Shown here piece by piece: positions 23,169-35,137 of a stretch of 64,000 bases of DNA; the first letter of the stretch is position 1, and every line of letters begins with the position of its first letter. The DNA is taken from positions 62,001-126,000 of the forward strand of contig BRXU01000060.1 of NCBI GenBank assembly GCA_030267565.1, read 5' to 3'. Source of the stretch: Pleodorina starrii (Eukaryota; Chlorophyta; Chlorophyceae; Chlamydomonadales; Volvocaceae). Both the position numbers and the translations under genes were made by a program. Under the pieces are notes generated by a model that did not search any database, had not been told where the DNA came from, and was given only the letters and a program-made list of their open reading frames with translations.

Positions 23169-23176
23169 ATGCGTAC

Positions 23177-24206
23177 ACGCGCTCATACGGTTCCTGGTTG
23201 CTCGGCACTGGCGCGCCTGCACGTTGCCGCGCCGGCCATGTACTATAGATGCATCTGCCCAGGCAACGACGGTGGGGGTTTCCTGCCGAATATGACGAAT
23301 GCGGGCAACACATCGATGATGGCGGGTAGTGAAGAGGCCCGCATGCAGTACACACCCTGCCTCTCGAGGGACGGGGACGTGTGTGGCCCGCGTACTGCAA
23401 CACGGCTGCAGCTGCGTGGCACCCGCGGTCCGTCGCACGACCTCTTCTATGCCTTCAGTCGGAACGACTCTCACGACCGCTCCGTGTACGGTAACTATTT
23501 TAAGCAAGTGTTTTCTTCAAGCCCGTTCCGGGGAATGAGGAGCCGCATACGGCTACTCGCTCAACATCGACATGCCTGCCTCCGGCTCGCGTGTGTGTGT
23601 GTGTGTGTGGGGGGGGGGGGGGTAGGGGGGGCCGTCCGAACTCGGCAGTGTAAAGAGACGGCGGGCGCTCGTCGATAGCTGGGACTCCGTACACAGAGTG
23701 GAGGGCACAAGGTCGTCACCGGTTTGTTCGCGCACGTTGCCTCGGTTACCGGTTCTTCGCTGCGGCTCGTCTTTATCGGTATATGACCCCGCCTGTCATC
23801 CGCATTCGCGCGGTCCGTTGCGGTACTATCACGATTGCCAGAAATCGTGATAGTGAGCGCCCATGCAAAGATGCAATCCTTCAAAAATGCCTGGGCAGCC
23901 CTGCTGGACAGCTCGGCCGGCTGCGCATGCTGCTGAACACCGCTGGCTGCACTCTTTTGAAGTGAATGGTCCACCGAACACCCGAAGCCTAAACCCAAAC
24001 CCTAAACTCGAAGTCCACAGAAAATACTGCCACTTCTCCTGCACTATTTGCCACTGCTACCATAATACCATTTCATGCACGGCACGCATCCGTTTTCCGT
24101 TAGCCTGGCGCACGCACTGAGCCAGCCGCACCAGCTGCCCACCTATCGCCCTGACTCCGAATGGATTCAGCATGGGCGACCCCCCCCCCCCGGCCCCCCG
24201 GCGCGC
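23177..24206. other. Intergenic region between convergent genes, right part
   Basis: No gene recognised. It holds a GTGTGT plus G-run near 23595-23625, a short telomere-like patch at about 23986-24008 (CCTAAACCCAAACCCTAAAC), and a short inverted repeat TATCACGATT...AATCGTGATA at about 23827-23853. Confidence 0.4.
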
Positions 24207-24211
24207 TTACA
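24207..24211 (-). terminator. TGTAA poly(A) signal candidate, SET-domain gene
   Basis: TTACA on the plus strand is TGTAA on the minus strand, about 500 bases downstream of the SET gene stop codon (24705). This would give a long but plausible algal 3' UTR. Confidence 0.35.
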
Positions 24212-24704
24212 CAGCGCCCAGAAATGCAACGACTCCATCACGGCGACTCATTCAAGTTGGGCCATCCACTTGCTGTCATGCCATGTACGGCTTGTACAGC
24301 ACGTCCACGTCCACGTCACGTCCTCCAAGCTCATGTGCGCCCAAGTCAGTCGCCTCCAGTCGTACGTCCGCCGTGACGAGATGCTGACCCGCAGCCACAG
24401 CGGTTGGGGCTGAACTGCCGTTACTTGGCGACGGGGGGCGGCAGCGGTGAAGGCAGCGGCGGCGGTGGCGGTTTGTGGGCTCTTGGCAGCGACAGCCATC
24501 TAGAACTCACGCAGCCCCGCAGCTTGCGGAAAGGAGAAAACCGCGCCCTGCCTGTGCTAACCACTGCCGCCGCCGCCGCCGCCACCGTACCCCGGCCTTC
24601 CGAAGACCGCAAGCCCCGGTTCGAGCCCAGGACTGCATCTCGCCGCCGCTGCACCGCCGACCGGCGCTGCGGTGGCCACCTGTCCGTGCCGCATTCTCCA
24701 GCCG

Positions 24705-27700
24705 CTACCAGCCGCCTCGCGCGGGCTGATTGGCGGGCGGCAAAGCGGCGCTCGCCGCGTGCGGCTCCATCGCCGCAGACGCTCCCTCAGCGCCACCGCC
24801 GCCGCCGCCGCCTCCACCGGTCCGCCGCAGCGGCAGCGCCTTGCTCCGCTGCACATCATCCCGGCCCCGACACTCCGCGTCCCGCTGCCAACTCTGAGGT
24901 CGGTCCTGATCGCGACGGCTTGCGTCCCGGCTGCGGTCCCGGTAACGCCCGTCCCAATCCCTGCTCCCGCCCCTGCTTTGGCTCCGGCTCCGGCTCCTGC
25001 TGCGACCCCACTGCCGGCCCCTGCTGTGGCTCCGGCTCCGGCTTCGGCCGAGACCCCGTTGCCGGCCCCTGCTTTGGCTCCGGCTCCGGCTTCGGCCGAA
25101 ACCCCGTTGCCGGCCCTTGCTTTGGCTCCGGCTCCGGCTTCGGCCGAAACCCCGTTGCCGGCCCCTGCTTTGGCTCCGGCTCCGGCTTCGGCCGAAACCC
25201 CGTTGCCGGCCCCTGCTTTGGCTCCGGCTGCGGCTTCGGCCGAGACCCCACTGCCAGCCCCTGCTTTGGCTCCGGCTGCGGACCCTGTCCTTCTGCCGAC
25301 GCCGGCTTTGACCCCGGTCCCCAAACCCCTCCCGACTGTGCTCCCGGCTGTCATCGCCATCCCGATCCCGGTTGCTGTGCCGGTCCCGGCGACCCCAGTC
25401 CTGATCCCAGTTGAAGTCGGTGCCCCAGTCGGTGCCTTCCCGGCTGCCGGTCTGCTCCCGGTCGCGCTTACGGTGGTCTGGGGGCGGGTTCCCGGCCCAT
25501 GCCGCGTCTCGCTCCGTCACGGCCCGGCGGTCCACGGCGGTCGCCAAGCCGCCGCTGGGCTGGCGCCCCTGTGGCGGCGGCCGCGCCGCCGCCGCCGCCG
25601 GCGGCGGCGGCGGTGGATGCTGTTCGCGGGGCGCTGCTGGCGGTACGGGAGCTATTGCGGCAGTTACGGGGCCGCCGGCGTCCCTGTGCGACCCTTGCGG
25701 AGCCGGCGGCGGCCGTGGTGGGGAAACCATCGACACAGCGTCAGGCACCGGAACGCCGGCGCCGCCAACAACGTCGACTGCCGCTGCCGCCGCCGCCGCG
25801 GGGACCACGGAAGGCACCGGCGTATCGTTATCGACGTGTGCCGCTGTGCCTCCCTCGGTTGCAGCTCCGCCCCACAGCGCTTCCTCTGGTGAGAGGCCCT
25901 CAGCTTCCAGCAGCTCCCACGTGTCAGCCAGCTGGTGCCACCACTCCGCGCCGTAATCCCGGACCAGCTGCTCGCCCACCTTGATTGCGCGCAGCGTCAC
26001 CAGCACCAGCAGCACTAGTCCGCGCACGGCGATTGGCAGCACCTTCGGGTGGGGGGATGCAGACCGCACAAAACAAGGAGAGTGGACAGGCCGGCCAGGA
26101 GCTGCTGCCAGTGTGCTGCACACACGTGGGGTTTCGGAGCTAGTGACTGATGACGTGAGGAGCGAAGGCCCCTCCCCCGCGCGTCAAGTCGGGGCTGGGC
26201 CGGCCGTCGAAAGGGCTTCCCTATCTTTCTCCCAGACAGTCAGACATGCGGGTGGGCGGGCACGCCCACCTATCGACACGCCAGCCATGCAGACAGCCAA
26301 TCGGACTTTCACACGCGTGTGGTGTACCAAACTGCTGGAGCTCTTGTAACACCCAGGTACATAGGCACGCACTGCGAAAGCCGGGTATCCCAAAACACCT
26401 AGCTCAAAGGTGTAGCTCAGACTGACCATGCAGTTCGCCTTGGCGGCTGCGCCCGGCGAGTCGACGTCGTTGCCCTCCACCCACGCCCTCGGATCGACCC
26501 GTGGGTCGTTGACGAGGGCCCCCAGGCCGCCGTACCCCAGCATGCACAGCGACGACTCGGGCATGCAGCGGGCGGCCTCGGCCCAGGCCCGCCAGGGCGA
26601 CCCGTCTGCGGCAGCGCAACCAGGAAGCGGGGGCGAGGGGTCAATCCTCAGGGCCGTTCCACGCGGTCTGGTGGCTTTCCTGGCACTGACACGAGCTGGT
26701 GGGCCGTCGCCTCCCGTCCTCCACCGCCCTCGCCTTCCACATCAACATGAGCACAGCGCATGTGGAACGCTTCGTCTACCACCGCAAACAGAGACAGCTG
26801 CACCGGAGACCAGGCCTCTCCGCGTACTCCCAGCCCAGCCCAGCCCAGATCCAAATCCAAATCCAGCAAAGCCTTACCTGCCACAGGCTGCGGCGCCGCT
26901 GCCGCTCCCGCCGCCGCCTCGCCCTCGCCGGCGGCGGCGCACCACACGTATGGCAGGCTGTTGGCGTCGGCCAGGAACTGCCAGACGGCCGTCACGGCCA
27001 CGCCGCCGCCCCCCGCCCGCCGCCGCATCTCCGCCGCGAACAGCGGGTTACATGCCCCGTGGTTGAGGAACTCCACGCGGCCCGCCGCCGGCAAAACGTA
27101 CCCGCCCATAACGCCCAGCGGCATATTGTGCTTGATTTCTTTGGCGGCCTCCAGACCGCAGCCGCCGCGCGCGGGATCGGGGCAACGCCGCAGCAGGTCC
27201 GACGCCCAGGGCGGGCAGTCCTCCGGCAGCGGTGCAGCGCTGGTGCAGCGCTCCCCTTTCAGACCGAGCATGCTCGCCACGCGGTTGCGGAGGACATTAC
27301 TAGACAGCTGGTACCGCCTGAAGGTGGCCGCTGCCGCCGCCGCCGCTGAGGCCGCCCCCGGCGGCCCCACGGGCGCGGCGGCGGCGGCGGCGGTGGAGCC
27401 GCCGCCGCCGGTGGCAGCGGCTGCCGCCGCCATCGGCGGAGGCGGCGGCGGACTGCAGAACGGGGGATCGATCCCCAGCACCGCCATCTGCTGCTTTGCG
27501 GGGTCGGTGCGGGCCAGCGGGTTTGCAGCGGAAGCCGGGTCAGCTGCCAGTTGGCGCGCGAGGCTCTCCAGCCAAATCTCCATCAGCCGCCGCACCGCCG
27601 GCGCCAGCTCGGGGTGGAAGGTCAGGCCGCACAGCCGCAGCTCGCCGGGCTGTACGGCAGGCGGGCCGTCCGGTGCGTAGCCGTGGGGGTGGATGATGGA

Positions 27701-30700
27701 AGACGCGGGCAAGGTGTGCGGATCTGCGGCACTGGTGGCGGCAGCGGCGGCCGAGGCTGTGGGGTTGGTGACGGCTACCGCCCCCGCACCGGCGGCCGTG
27801 GCGGTGATGACCGTGGCATCGTCAGTCGTTGTGTTGACGGCAAGCGCCTCGGTGGCACCATCCGCGGTCAAGACGGTGAGAGGCTCTTCGGCGGCCGCTG
27901 TGGCTGAGGTGGTGACGGCTGGGGGCTCCGTGGCGGCGAGGGCATCCGCGGCGGCCGCGGTGGCGGCGGCGTCAGGGCCTGCGACCGGTGCTGCAGCGGG
28001 CTCGTGCGCTGCTGCCGCCGCAGCGTCCAGATCGGTAGCCTGCCCAGTGAAACGGACTGTGTCGGCAGTGCTGCCAATCCGCCAGGTCAGGCCAGGGAAG
28101 GCGGCACCGCCACCCAAAGGAGGCCAAGGGGTGAGCGCATCGGACCGTGGGCCGTCATGCGCCTCAGGAGCAGAAGCAGGACCTACGCAGCCAGCAAATG
28201 GGGTAATGGCGTCAGCGCCGCCGTCGCCGCCACTGCACCCGGCAGCCCCGCCAGCACCTCCGGCGGCGGCGGCGGCGCCGCTGCCATCATCATCGCCATC
28301 ATATTCGTCATCATCGTCATCCACAAGGGAGATGACGTCACATACGGCGTTGGAGAAAGGTGCGTTCCCAAAGGCATCGGCATCAGCACCCGTCGGGGCC
28401 TCAACCGGCGGCAGCGCCGCTGCGGGTGGCACGATTGCCACCGCCACAACTGCGGCTTGCTGCAGCGGCGGCGGCGGTGGCGGCACCTTTGGCGCCGCAT
28501 CGCCTGCCTCCGCCGCGCCGCCGTGCCGCTGCCGCGGGACTGCGCATCCGCCACTGCCTTGTCCGCCGCCGCCGCCACTGCCGGCACGGTCCGTGCCTCC
28601 CGGCCCTCTGCCGCCGCCGTCACCACCCGTGTTCGGTGGAGCTCTTGGTCTTGACCGCCTAAGCACCAGCGGCACATCGTCATCTTCATCGCCGCTGCCG
28701 CCGCCGCCGCCACTGCTGGCACCGGCACCGGCGGCGGCCGCGGGGCCGGCGACATGCTGCTGCTGCTGCTGCGGCGGGTCTCTCTCAGCCAGCCGGCGGC
28801 GCTGAGCAGCGGGCTGCAGCGGCTTCAGGCGCCCCCTCTCCGCGGGGCGCCTGGCCGTCACATCGTAGATCAGCTCATCGTGCGGGTCGGGTGCGAAGGA
28901 GATGGCGTCGCCATCCGCCAGCCCCAGGTGGTGAAGCATGGCTCGGGCGCTGGTGGTGAGACAGTACGACAGGGGCGCGGCGTTCTTGTCGCCGTACGGC
29001 TGCAGCGCGACCTGCCGGGCCAGACGTAGGAGACGCGCGGGATCATCAGTTCATCACCAAAGCTTACATAATTGGGCGTAGGCCGTTCCATCAATCATGG
29101 ACAAGGAGGGAAGCGGAGCTGGAAAAGAGGAAGGAGAGCGAAACGGCTGTTGTACAGCGGCTCTTTGCGTTACGTTCAATCACGCGGCGTCCGACGTGTT
29201 ACAGTCAGGTCATAGCGGGCAAAGTGGCTCGCCAGCGTGCGGACACCGAGCCCTGACAACTCACGAGGCCCCATCATCTGAACCTACAAACCCACATGAC
29301 CCTGATGGGCGCGCCTTCCCGTCGGGACAGGCCGTACCCATTGCCCACTACCTACCCCAGCCCCTTCTACAGGAGTAGCGGCAGGCAAGCGGCGAGAGCT
29401 GCGCCACGTGCCACCGCCCGCATGAGTCCGCCCCTCCCTAGATCCCTCCTACCCTAAGAACGCCCAATGTGAGCACCCTCACACAACGACCAGCACCCAC
29501 ACACAAGCAGGTTGCGCACCCACACACAAGCAGGTTGCGCACCCACACACAAGCAGGGTGTAGCACCCACACACAAGCAGGTTGCGCACCCACACACAAG
29601 CAGGTTGCGCACCCACACACAAGCAGGGTGTAGCACCCACACACAAGCAGGTTGCGCACCCACACACAAGCAGGTTGCGCACCCACACACAAGCAGGTTG
29701 CGCACCCACACACAAGCAGGGTGTAGCACCCACACACAAGCAGGTTGCGCACCCACACACAAGCAGGTTGCGCACCCACACACAAGCAGGGTGTAGCACC
29801 CACACAGACCCCCAATCCCGCCGGAGGACGCGTCCCTCAGCGAGCGCCATACGCCGCCCACAGCCCCGCCCCAGACCCCACGTACAAGTGACCGTGCACC
29901 CACCTGCAAGGACCTGTCCGCCTTTCGCAGAGTTACATCCACCGACCGCTCGCCCCGAGACACCAGCCGCGCGAAGACGCCGTCACCCGCGCACATGGCC
30001 TCCGTAAGATGCACCATCACATTTGATCGTGCATCGGACCCCGCCAGGATCCTGCCGTACAGCGGGTTGACGGCGCCCGTCACTGCGGACGGCGCCGCCG
30101 CCGAGCCAGCGGCCCGCTGCGTCAACCGGCGGCGCTTCTTCGGTGGCTGACTGCCACTTGCGGCTGCGACTGCGGGTGCGGCCTGCGGACGGTCCGGTCC
30201 CCGCTGGAGGCGTGCGCATCCAGCGTCCGCCGTGCGGCAGCGAACGCGTGGCCGGCTCCTGATGCCGCCATTCGGGCCCCCTACGCCACCCGCGGCATCC
30301 CAGTCGTCCTCCGAATCGCTGCTGCACCCGCTCCAGCTCTCGCTGCTACTGCTACTGCTGCTGCTGCTTTCGTCGCTGCTCTCATCGCTGCTCTCATCGC
30401 TCTCGCTGCTGTAATCGCTGCTGCTGCTGCTGCCACTCGCTGCCCTCGCTGCTGTAACCGCTGCTGCTGCGGCAGCAGCGGCGGTGGCAGGCGCGCCAGC
30501 CGCACCAGCCGCTCCTCCCTCGCTGAGGCGCGGCCCGCACTGGACGACACCGACGCGGTACACGTGCTTACTGATTGGGGTGCGACGGAAGTACACCACG
30601 TCCCCGACCACAGCGCCGAGGTGCTGCAGCACGGGGCCCATGCGGTAGATACGGACGTTTGAGTTCTTTCCGTGCGAGGCGAGAACCTGTGGACAGGCAC

Positions 30701-33700
30701 CAAGTTTGAACGCGCAGAAGAGCGGGCGGAAGGGCGTTGTCTGTTTCAGGATACGGACAGAGCAACGCAACCTTCACAGCGGCTTTGGCCCTTGGTTCGA
30801 AAACTAGAAAGGTGCGTCTGGTCGCGCCAATCTCCCCCTCAACCATACCGCGCTTGCGCCGCCTGCCTGGAGCTTGGCTCCGGGCAACGTGTGTGTGCGT
30901 GTGTGTGTGTGCGTGTCCCGGATACCGTTATCTTGTCCGAATCGAGCAAGGAGACAACAGATTGAAATTCTGATGCCAAATCAAGCGGCTCCGCTAGGTC
31001 GAGGGCCAAACGCCAGGCCATGGGCGGCTTTGCACGCCGCTAAACAGGTCGTTGCAAGGCAGGTACGTAGGCATCGCTGCGGCTGGCCTACGCGTGCCGT
31101 ACGGCAAGGTATACGGCACAGGTGCCCGTTGACTGAGGGCTGGCTCCTTATACGCAGGCTTCCGACAAACGAGGTGGCCTGTCGCCCTTTATTGCAAAGA
31201 CCCAGCAGGCTTTTTGTTTCAGAACGCAAAGCGGACAGCCCAGGATTTTGTTCTGTTCGCGCACAAAGATCAACTGGGGACGAACCATGACTTACGGACG
31301 GTACGGACATTATGGACAGTTATACAAGGCGACGGACATGAACCATGCACGGTCACGAACCCACGATGCATATCGGGATCGGTTTGCCATGGATCGTTCC
31401 ACAGCAATTGTGGCCCCAAACGAAGCCCCTTTCTGTACTGTGCACGTCGTACGTACCTGCCACCGGGGCGCCGTGTCGCCCACACCGCCCACCAGTGTGA
31501 GCAGCCCGGTGTACGGCGTCGGTTCCATAATCTCCGAAAACTCCCCTCGCATCATCTTTTGGGTCACTGTAACCCGCCCCTGCTTGACTGCCGTCGCATG
31601 GAGGAGGGAGGAAGGGAGGTAGGGAGGGACGTTCAACGCTTCAACCTACCGTAACACGTGCAAGCAGCTGGAACCGCTACTTGAATGAATACATGCCAGG
31701 AGCAGAGCCCTTACAATTCAGAAGGAAGGGAGCAGTGACCGCAGGACGCTGGATCCGCCTCAGCCTCCCTGTCCCCCCTGCAAACGCTTTCGGCACCCGG
31801 CTTGCTTGTGTGACTCTGGTATGATGCCCGCACCTGCCCCGGTAATCCGTGCGCGCAAAGTTGCAATTCAAAACAGGTCCAGGACCTAGCTTTGCGGCTC
31901 TGAGACAAACACGGTACGAAAGGCGGTGACGGCAACGATAACGGTAACGGTATTTCTCCCACCTTCGTACTGTCTCAGGCATTTTCCGCAGGAATCCAAC
32001 CACATGCTGCCGTCCGCCTCCGCTCCCGCCACCGCCCCCGCCGCCCCCGCCGCCGCCGCCGCGCCCAACCCCAGCGGCGGCGGCGGCGGGGACGGCCCTC
32101 GAAGCGCCGGCAGTCGTTGGCTGCACGCCAGGTGCTGGGCCCCGAGGTCGCCGCCCTCTGCCCGTCCGTCGCCGCTGCCGCCCGCAGCCTGAGGTAATCC
32201 TTGTCGCGCCGTGGCAGCAAGACGCGCGTGCACCGCTTCACCAGATGGCGCTGCTGCTGAAGCCCCAGCGGCCGCGTCGCGGCGAGTGGCCTCGCTGCCG
32301 CCGGCATCGATACTGATGCATCCGGTTCGCCCCGAAACGGCAAGCGGCCGAGCGCTGTGGGCCAACAGGGCTTCGACGTCGCTGAGGTTGCGCCTCCGTG
32401 TCCCGTCACTGTTGGTGCCGTGCTGCTCGTCCTTTACGTCCGTGCAGTACGGCGGCGGCGCCGCCGCGGGAAGCCCCGCTGCGGCCGTGGGTCTTGTGGC
32501 GACGGGCTGCGCAGCAGTTGCCGTGGTGTTGGCCCGCGGAGGAGCCACTGTACATTGTATTGAGGGCACGGCAGTAGCAGGCTGGGCGGCGCTGACTGGT
32601 TGGACGGCATCAGAGGCTGCGGCGGCTCCTGCCCGCCGCCCCGACAACGCCTGCGGTTCTCCCATGCTGTTGCCGATGGCGGCGGCGCCGATGCGGCTGC
32701 CACCACCGCCGTCGGGTGCAGCGCAACCCCAGTCGCTGGCGCCTACAGCGCGGGCGGCGTCTGCAGGGCGCATGGGCTCCGCCGAAATTCGTGGCGCCTT
32801 CAGTTCACGGTCATGGCCACCGCCGGCGGCAAAGCCGCCCGCACCGCCGTCGTCGTTGGACCGTTTGTCGACATAACTGCACGCATGGCCGCCGCCGTCC
32901 TTAACGCCGACGCCGTTACTGCCGCTGCCACCGCCGTGGAGGCTTACGCCGCCGCCGCTGCCGCTGCCAAAGCGCTGCGCCCCCGCAAGGGATGTGAGGG
33001 TAGTCGGCATGTAGGGTGGTAGCAGTACCCGAGGACGCTGCAGCGGCTTCTGTGGCTGTAGGTTAGGCGACAGCGGCTTCTGCGGTTGCTGCCGCGGTGG
33101 CGGCGGCGACGCCGGCGGCGGCGGCGCCAGAGGCCGTGGGACCGGCTGCGGCTGTGGTGGCGGCGGCTGCGGCTGAGGCCGCGGCGGTGGTTGCAACGGT
33201 GGTGGCAGACTCATGCCACATTGCAGGTCCGGACGCCGCGCGGGTCCGCTGCCGTCGCCGCCGCCGCCGGCCGCTCCAGCCATGCCGCCATCAGTGCTCG
33301 CGACCGAGCCGATCCGTCCACCATCGTCGCCGCTGCCGCTGCCGCCTGACCCAGACGCAGCGTTTCCGTCGGCACGTCGGGGTCGTTTGGCGCTTGAACC
33401 CGCAGCTGCTGCTGTTCGCAAGCCAATAGCACCAGCACCAGCACCGCCGCCACCGCTGCCGGCACGAGTCCCCGCCCCTTCCGCCACCGGCGCCGGCAAT
33501 GGAACCGCCTGGCGGCGGCGCGCGATGGACACAGAGACCACACCGTTCCACTCCCTGATGTGGGTGAGGCGCAGCCGGTCGCCACCCCTGATATCACTCG
33601 CGTCCAGCCAGACGCCAAGGCCGCGCAACTGCCAGCCGCCAGAAGGCTGGCCAACCAGCCTCGCGTGGCCGATCTCCCCCATCTTGTGGCTGCCGGGCTC

Positions 33701-35137
33701 GCCTGGCGCGGCGACGAACCTGATGGTTGTAACCGCCGCTGCCACGGCCCGATCGCTGCAATCCACCAGCTGCAGCAGCTGTACAAGTTTTTCCTTGGAG
33801 ACGTGAACATGGTCGTACCATGCAGTCATCATGTCAAGGAGGACCGTGGAGGTCGCGTCAGTGCCTGCACCAGCGCTCACCGACCAGCTATTGTCGCGGC
33901 GATCCCGACCCACATCATGGCCCTCGGTCGCCGTGCTGCCAAGCTGCTGCGCGGCGCCTCCCAAAGCCCGATCCGCATCGCCGGCCGTCGCAGCTGCGCC
34001 TCTCGCTTGCTGCACGGGGCTTCCCAAAGGCCGACCCAAATTGCAGGCCGTCGCAGGCGCGCCATTCGCTTGCTGCTCGGCGCCCCCCAACGGCCAACCC
34101 ACATTGCAGGCCGTCGCAGCTGCTCCACTCGCCTGCTGCACGGCGCCTCCCGAAGGCCAACCCACATTGCAGGCCGCCGCAGGTGCGCCATTCGCTTGCT
34201 GCTCGGCGCCTCCCGAAGGCCAACCCACATCGCAGGCCATCGCAGCTGCTCCACTCGCCTGCTGCTCAGCGCCTCCCGAAGGCCAACCCACATCGCAGGC
34301 CATCGCAGCTGCTCCACTCGCCTGCTGCACGGCGCCTCCCGAAGGCCAACCCACATCGCAGGCCATCGCAGCTGCTCCACTCACCTGCTGCACGGCGCCT
34401 CCCGAAGGCCAACCCACATCGCAGGTTGTCGCAGCTGCGCCATTCGCTTGCTGCTCGGCGCCTCCCGAAGGCCAACCCACATCGCAGGCCATCGCAGCTG
34501 CTCCACTCGCCTGCTGCACGGCGCCTCCCGAAGGCCAACCCACATCGCAGGTTGTCGCAGCTGCACCATTCGCTTGCTGCTCGGCGCCTCCCGAAGGCCA
34601 ACCCACATCGCAGGTTGTCGCAGCTGCGCCATTCGCTTGCTGCTCGGCGCCTTCCGAAGGCCAACCCACATTGCAGGCCGTCGCAGCTGCGCCATTCGCT
34701 TGCTGCTCGGCGCCTCCCGAAGGCCAACCCACATCGCAGGTTGTCGCAGCTGCGCCATTCGCTTGCTGCTCGGCGCCTCCCGAAGGCCAAACCACATTGC
34801 AGGCCGTCGCAGGTGCGCCACTCGCTCGCTGCACGGGGCCTCCCGAAGGCCAAACCACATCGCAGGACGTCGCAGATGCGCCATTATCTTGCTGCACGGG
34901 CCGAACCACGTCGCAGGCCGTCGTAGATGTGTCACGCCATGGCACTAACTTTGATATCGGCTGCTGTTGCAGGATGTGAATCTGCGCGGTTTGCGGCATC
35001 TTCATTGAGCTAGCCATTGGCAGCTGCGGCGCCACAGGCATCGGCTGCTGCAAATGCTGCTGCTGCTGTTGCGGAGCTTGCAGAGCTGCCCCATAGTGCC
35101 CATATGTTTGCCATGACGGCGGCTGCGCCTGCATCAT
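24705..35137 (-). CDS. Giant SET-domain protein with 21-residue tandem repeats and SR-rich tail
   Basis: Six exons on the minus strand: 35137-31963, 31587-31457, 30686-29904, 29011-26878, 26605-26427 and 26042-24705. Phases 1-0-0-1-0 all match, giving about 2579 aa. Residues about 60-400 are about 15 copies of a 21-mer (CDVGWPSGGAEQQANG...). Three modules with an LxxLG...GDxxxF pattern recur near 507, 1122 and 1391 (LGVWLDASDIRGGDRLRL; LGAVVGDVVYFRR; LGLADGDAISFAPDP) and look like repeated small beta-barrel units. The SET region follows: KEIKHNMPLGVMGGYVLP (about 1985), MLGYGGLGALVNDPR (about 2096-2110, at the NHS position), ANCMVLPIAVRG, and GEQLVRDYGAEWW (2157-2169, the final YDYG motif). 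The tail has 16-residue RS repeats (about 2372-2539). A histone or protein lysine methyltransferase role is inferred. The Met start is provisional; an upstream exon is possible. Confidence 0.72.
24960..25290. repeat. 48 bp tandem repeat encoding 16-residue SR/QSRGRQRG units
   Basis: About six near-identical 48-base units in the last exon of the SET gene encode RSRSRSQSRGRQRGFG and variants. The period is a multiple of three and the frame is kept throughout. Confidence 0.85.
29494..29806. repeat. 23-24 bp minisatellite with higher-order pattern, SET gene intron 3
   Basis: Thirteen units plus a partial of CACACACAAGCAGG, ending either GTTGCGC (type A) or GTGTAG (type B). Read on the plus strand the order is AAB AAB AAAB AAB, a small higher-order repeat. 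It lies inside the intron 29012-29903. That intron stays open in the frame of the preceding exon through the array, so intron retention would add Cys/Val-rich repeats. Confidence 0.85.
33930..34960. repeat. 63 bp coding minisatellite, about 15 copies
   Basis: The 63-base unit (minus-strand protein CDVGWPSGGAEQQANG plus about 5 residues) is repeated about 15 times, with variants alternating AEQQANG/AVQQASG. Because 63 is divisible by 3, all six frames are nearly open. The minus frame is chosen because it continues into a phase-consistent exon chain. Confidence 0.9.

Noticed and set aside
24672..25892. Long plus-strand open frame with Pro-Ala-rich repeats (PAPALAPAPASAETP type)
   Set aside because: It is the antisense of the SR-repeat exon of the SET gene. 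The 48-base period keeps several frames open and there is no supporting splice chain on the plus strand.
29438..30007. Cys/Val-rich and His/Thr-rich repeat proteins across the minisatellite at 29.5 kb
   Set aside because: They are translations of an intronic tandem repeat. No start context or domain is present.
33560..34979. Three long plus-strand open frames across the 63 bp repeats
   Set aside because: These are created by the multiple-of-three minisatellite. Only the minus frame connects to flanking non-repeat coding sequence and phase-matched exons.
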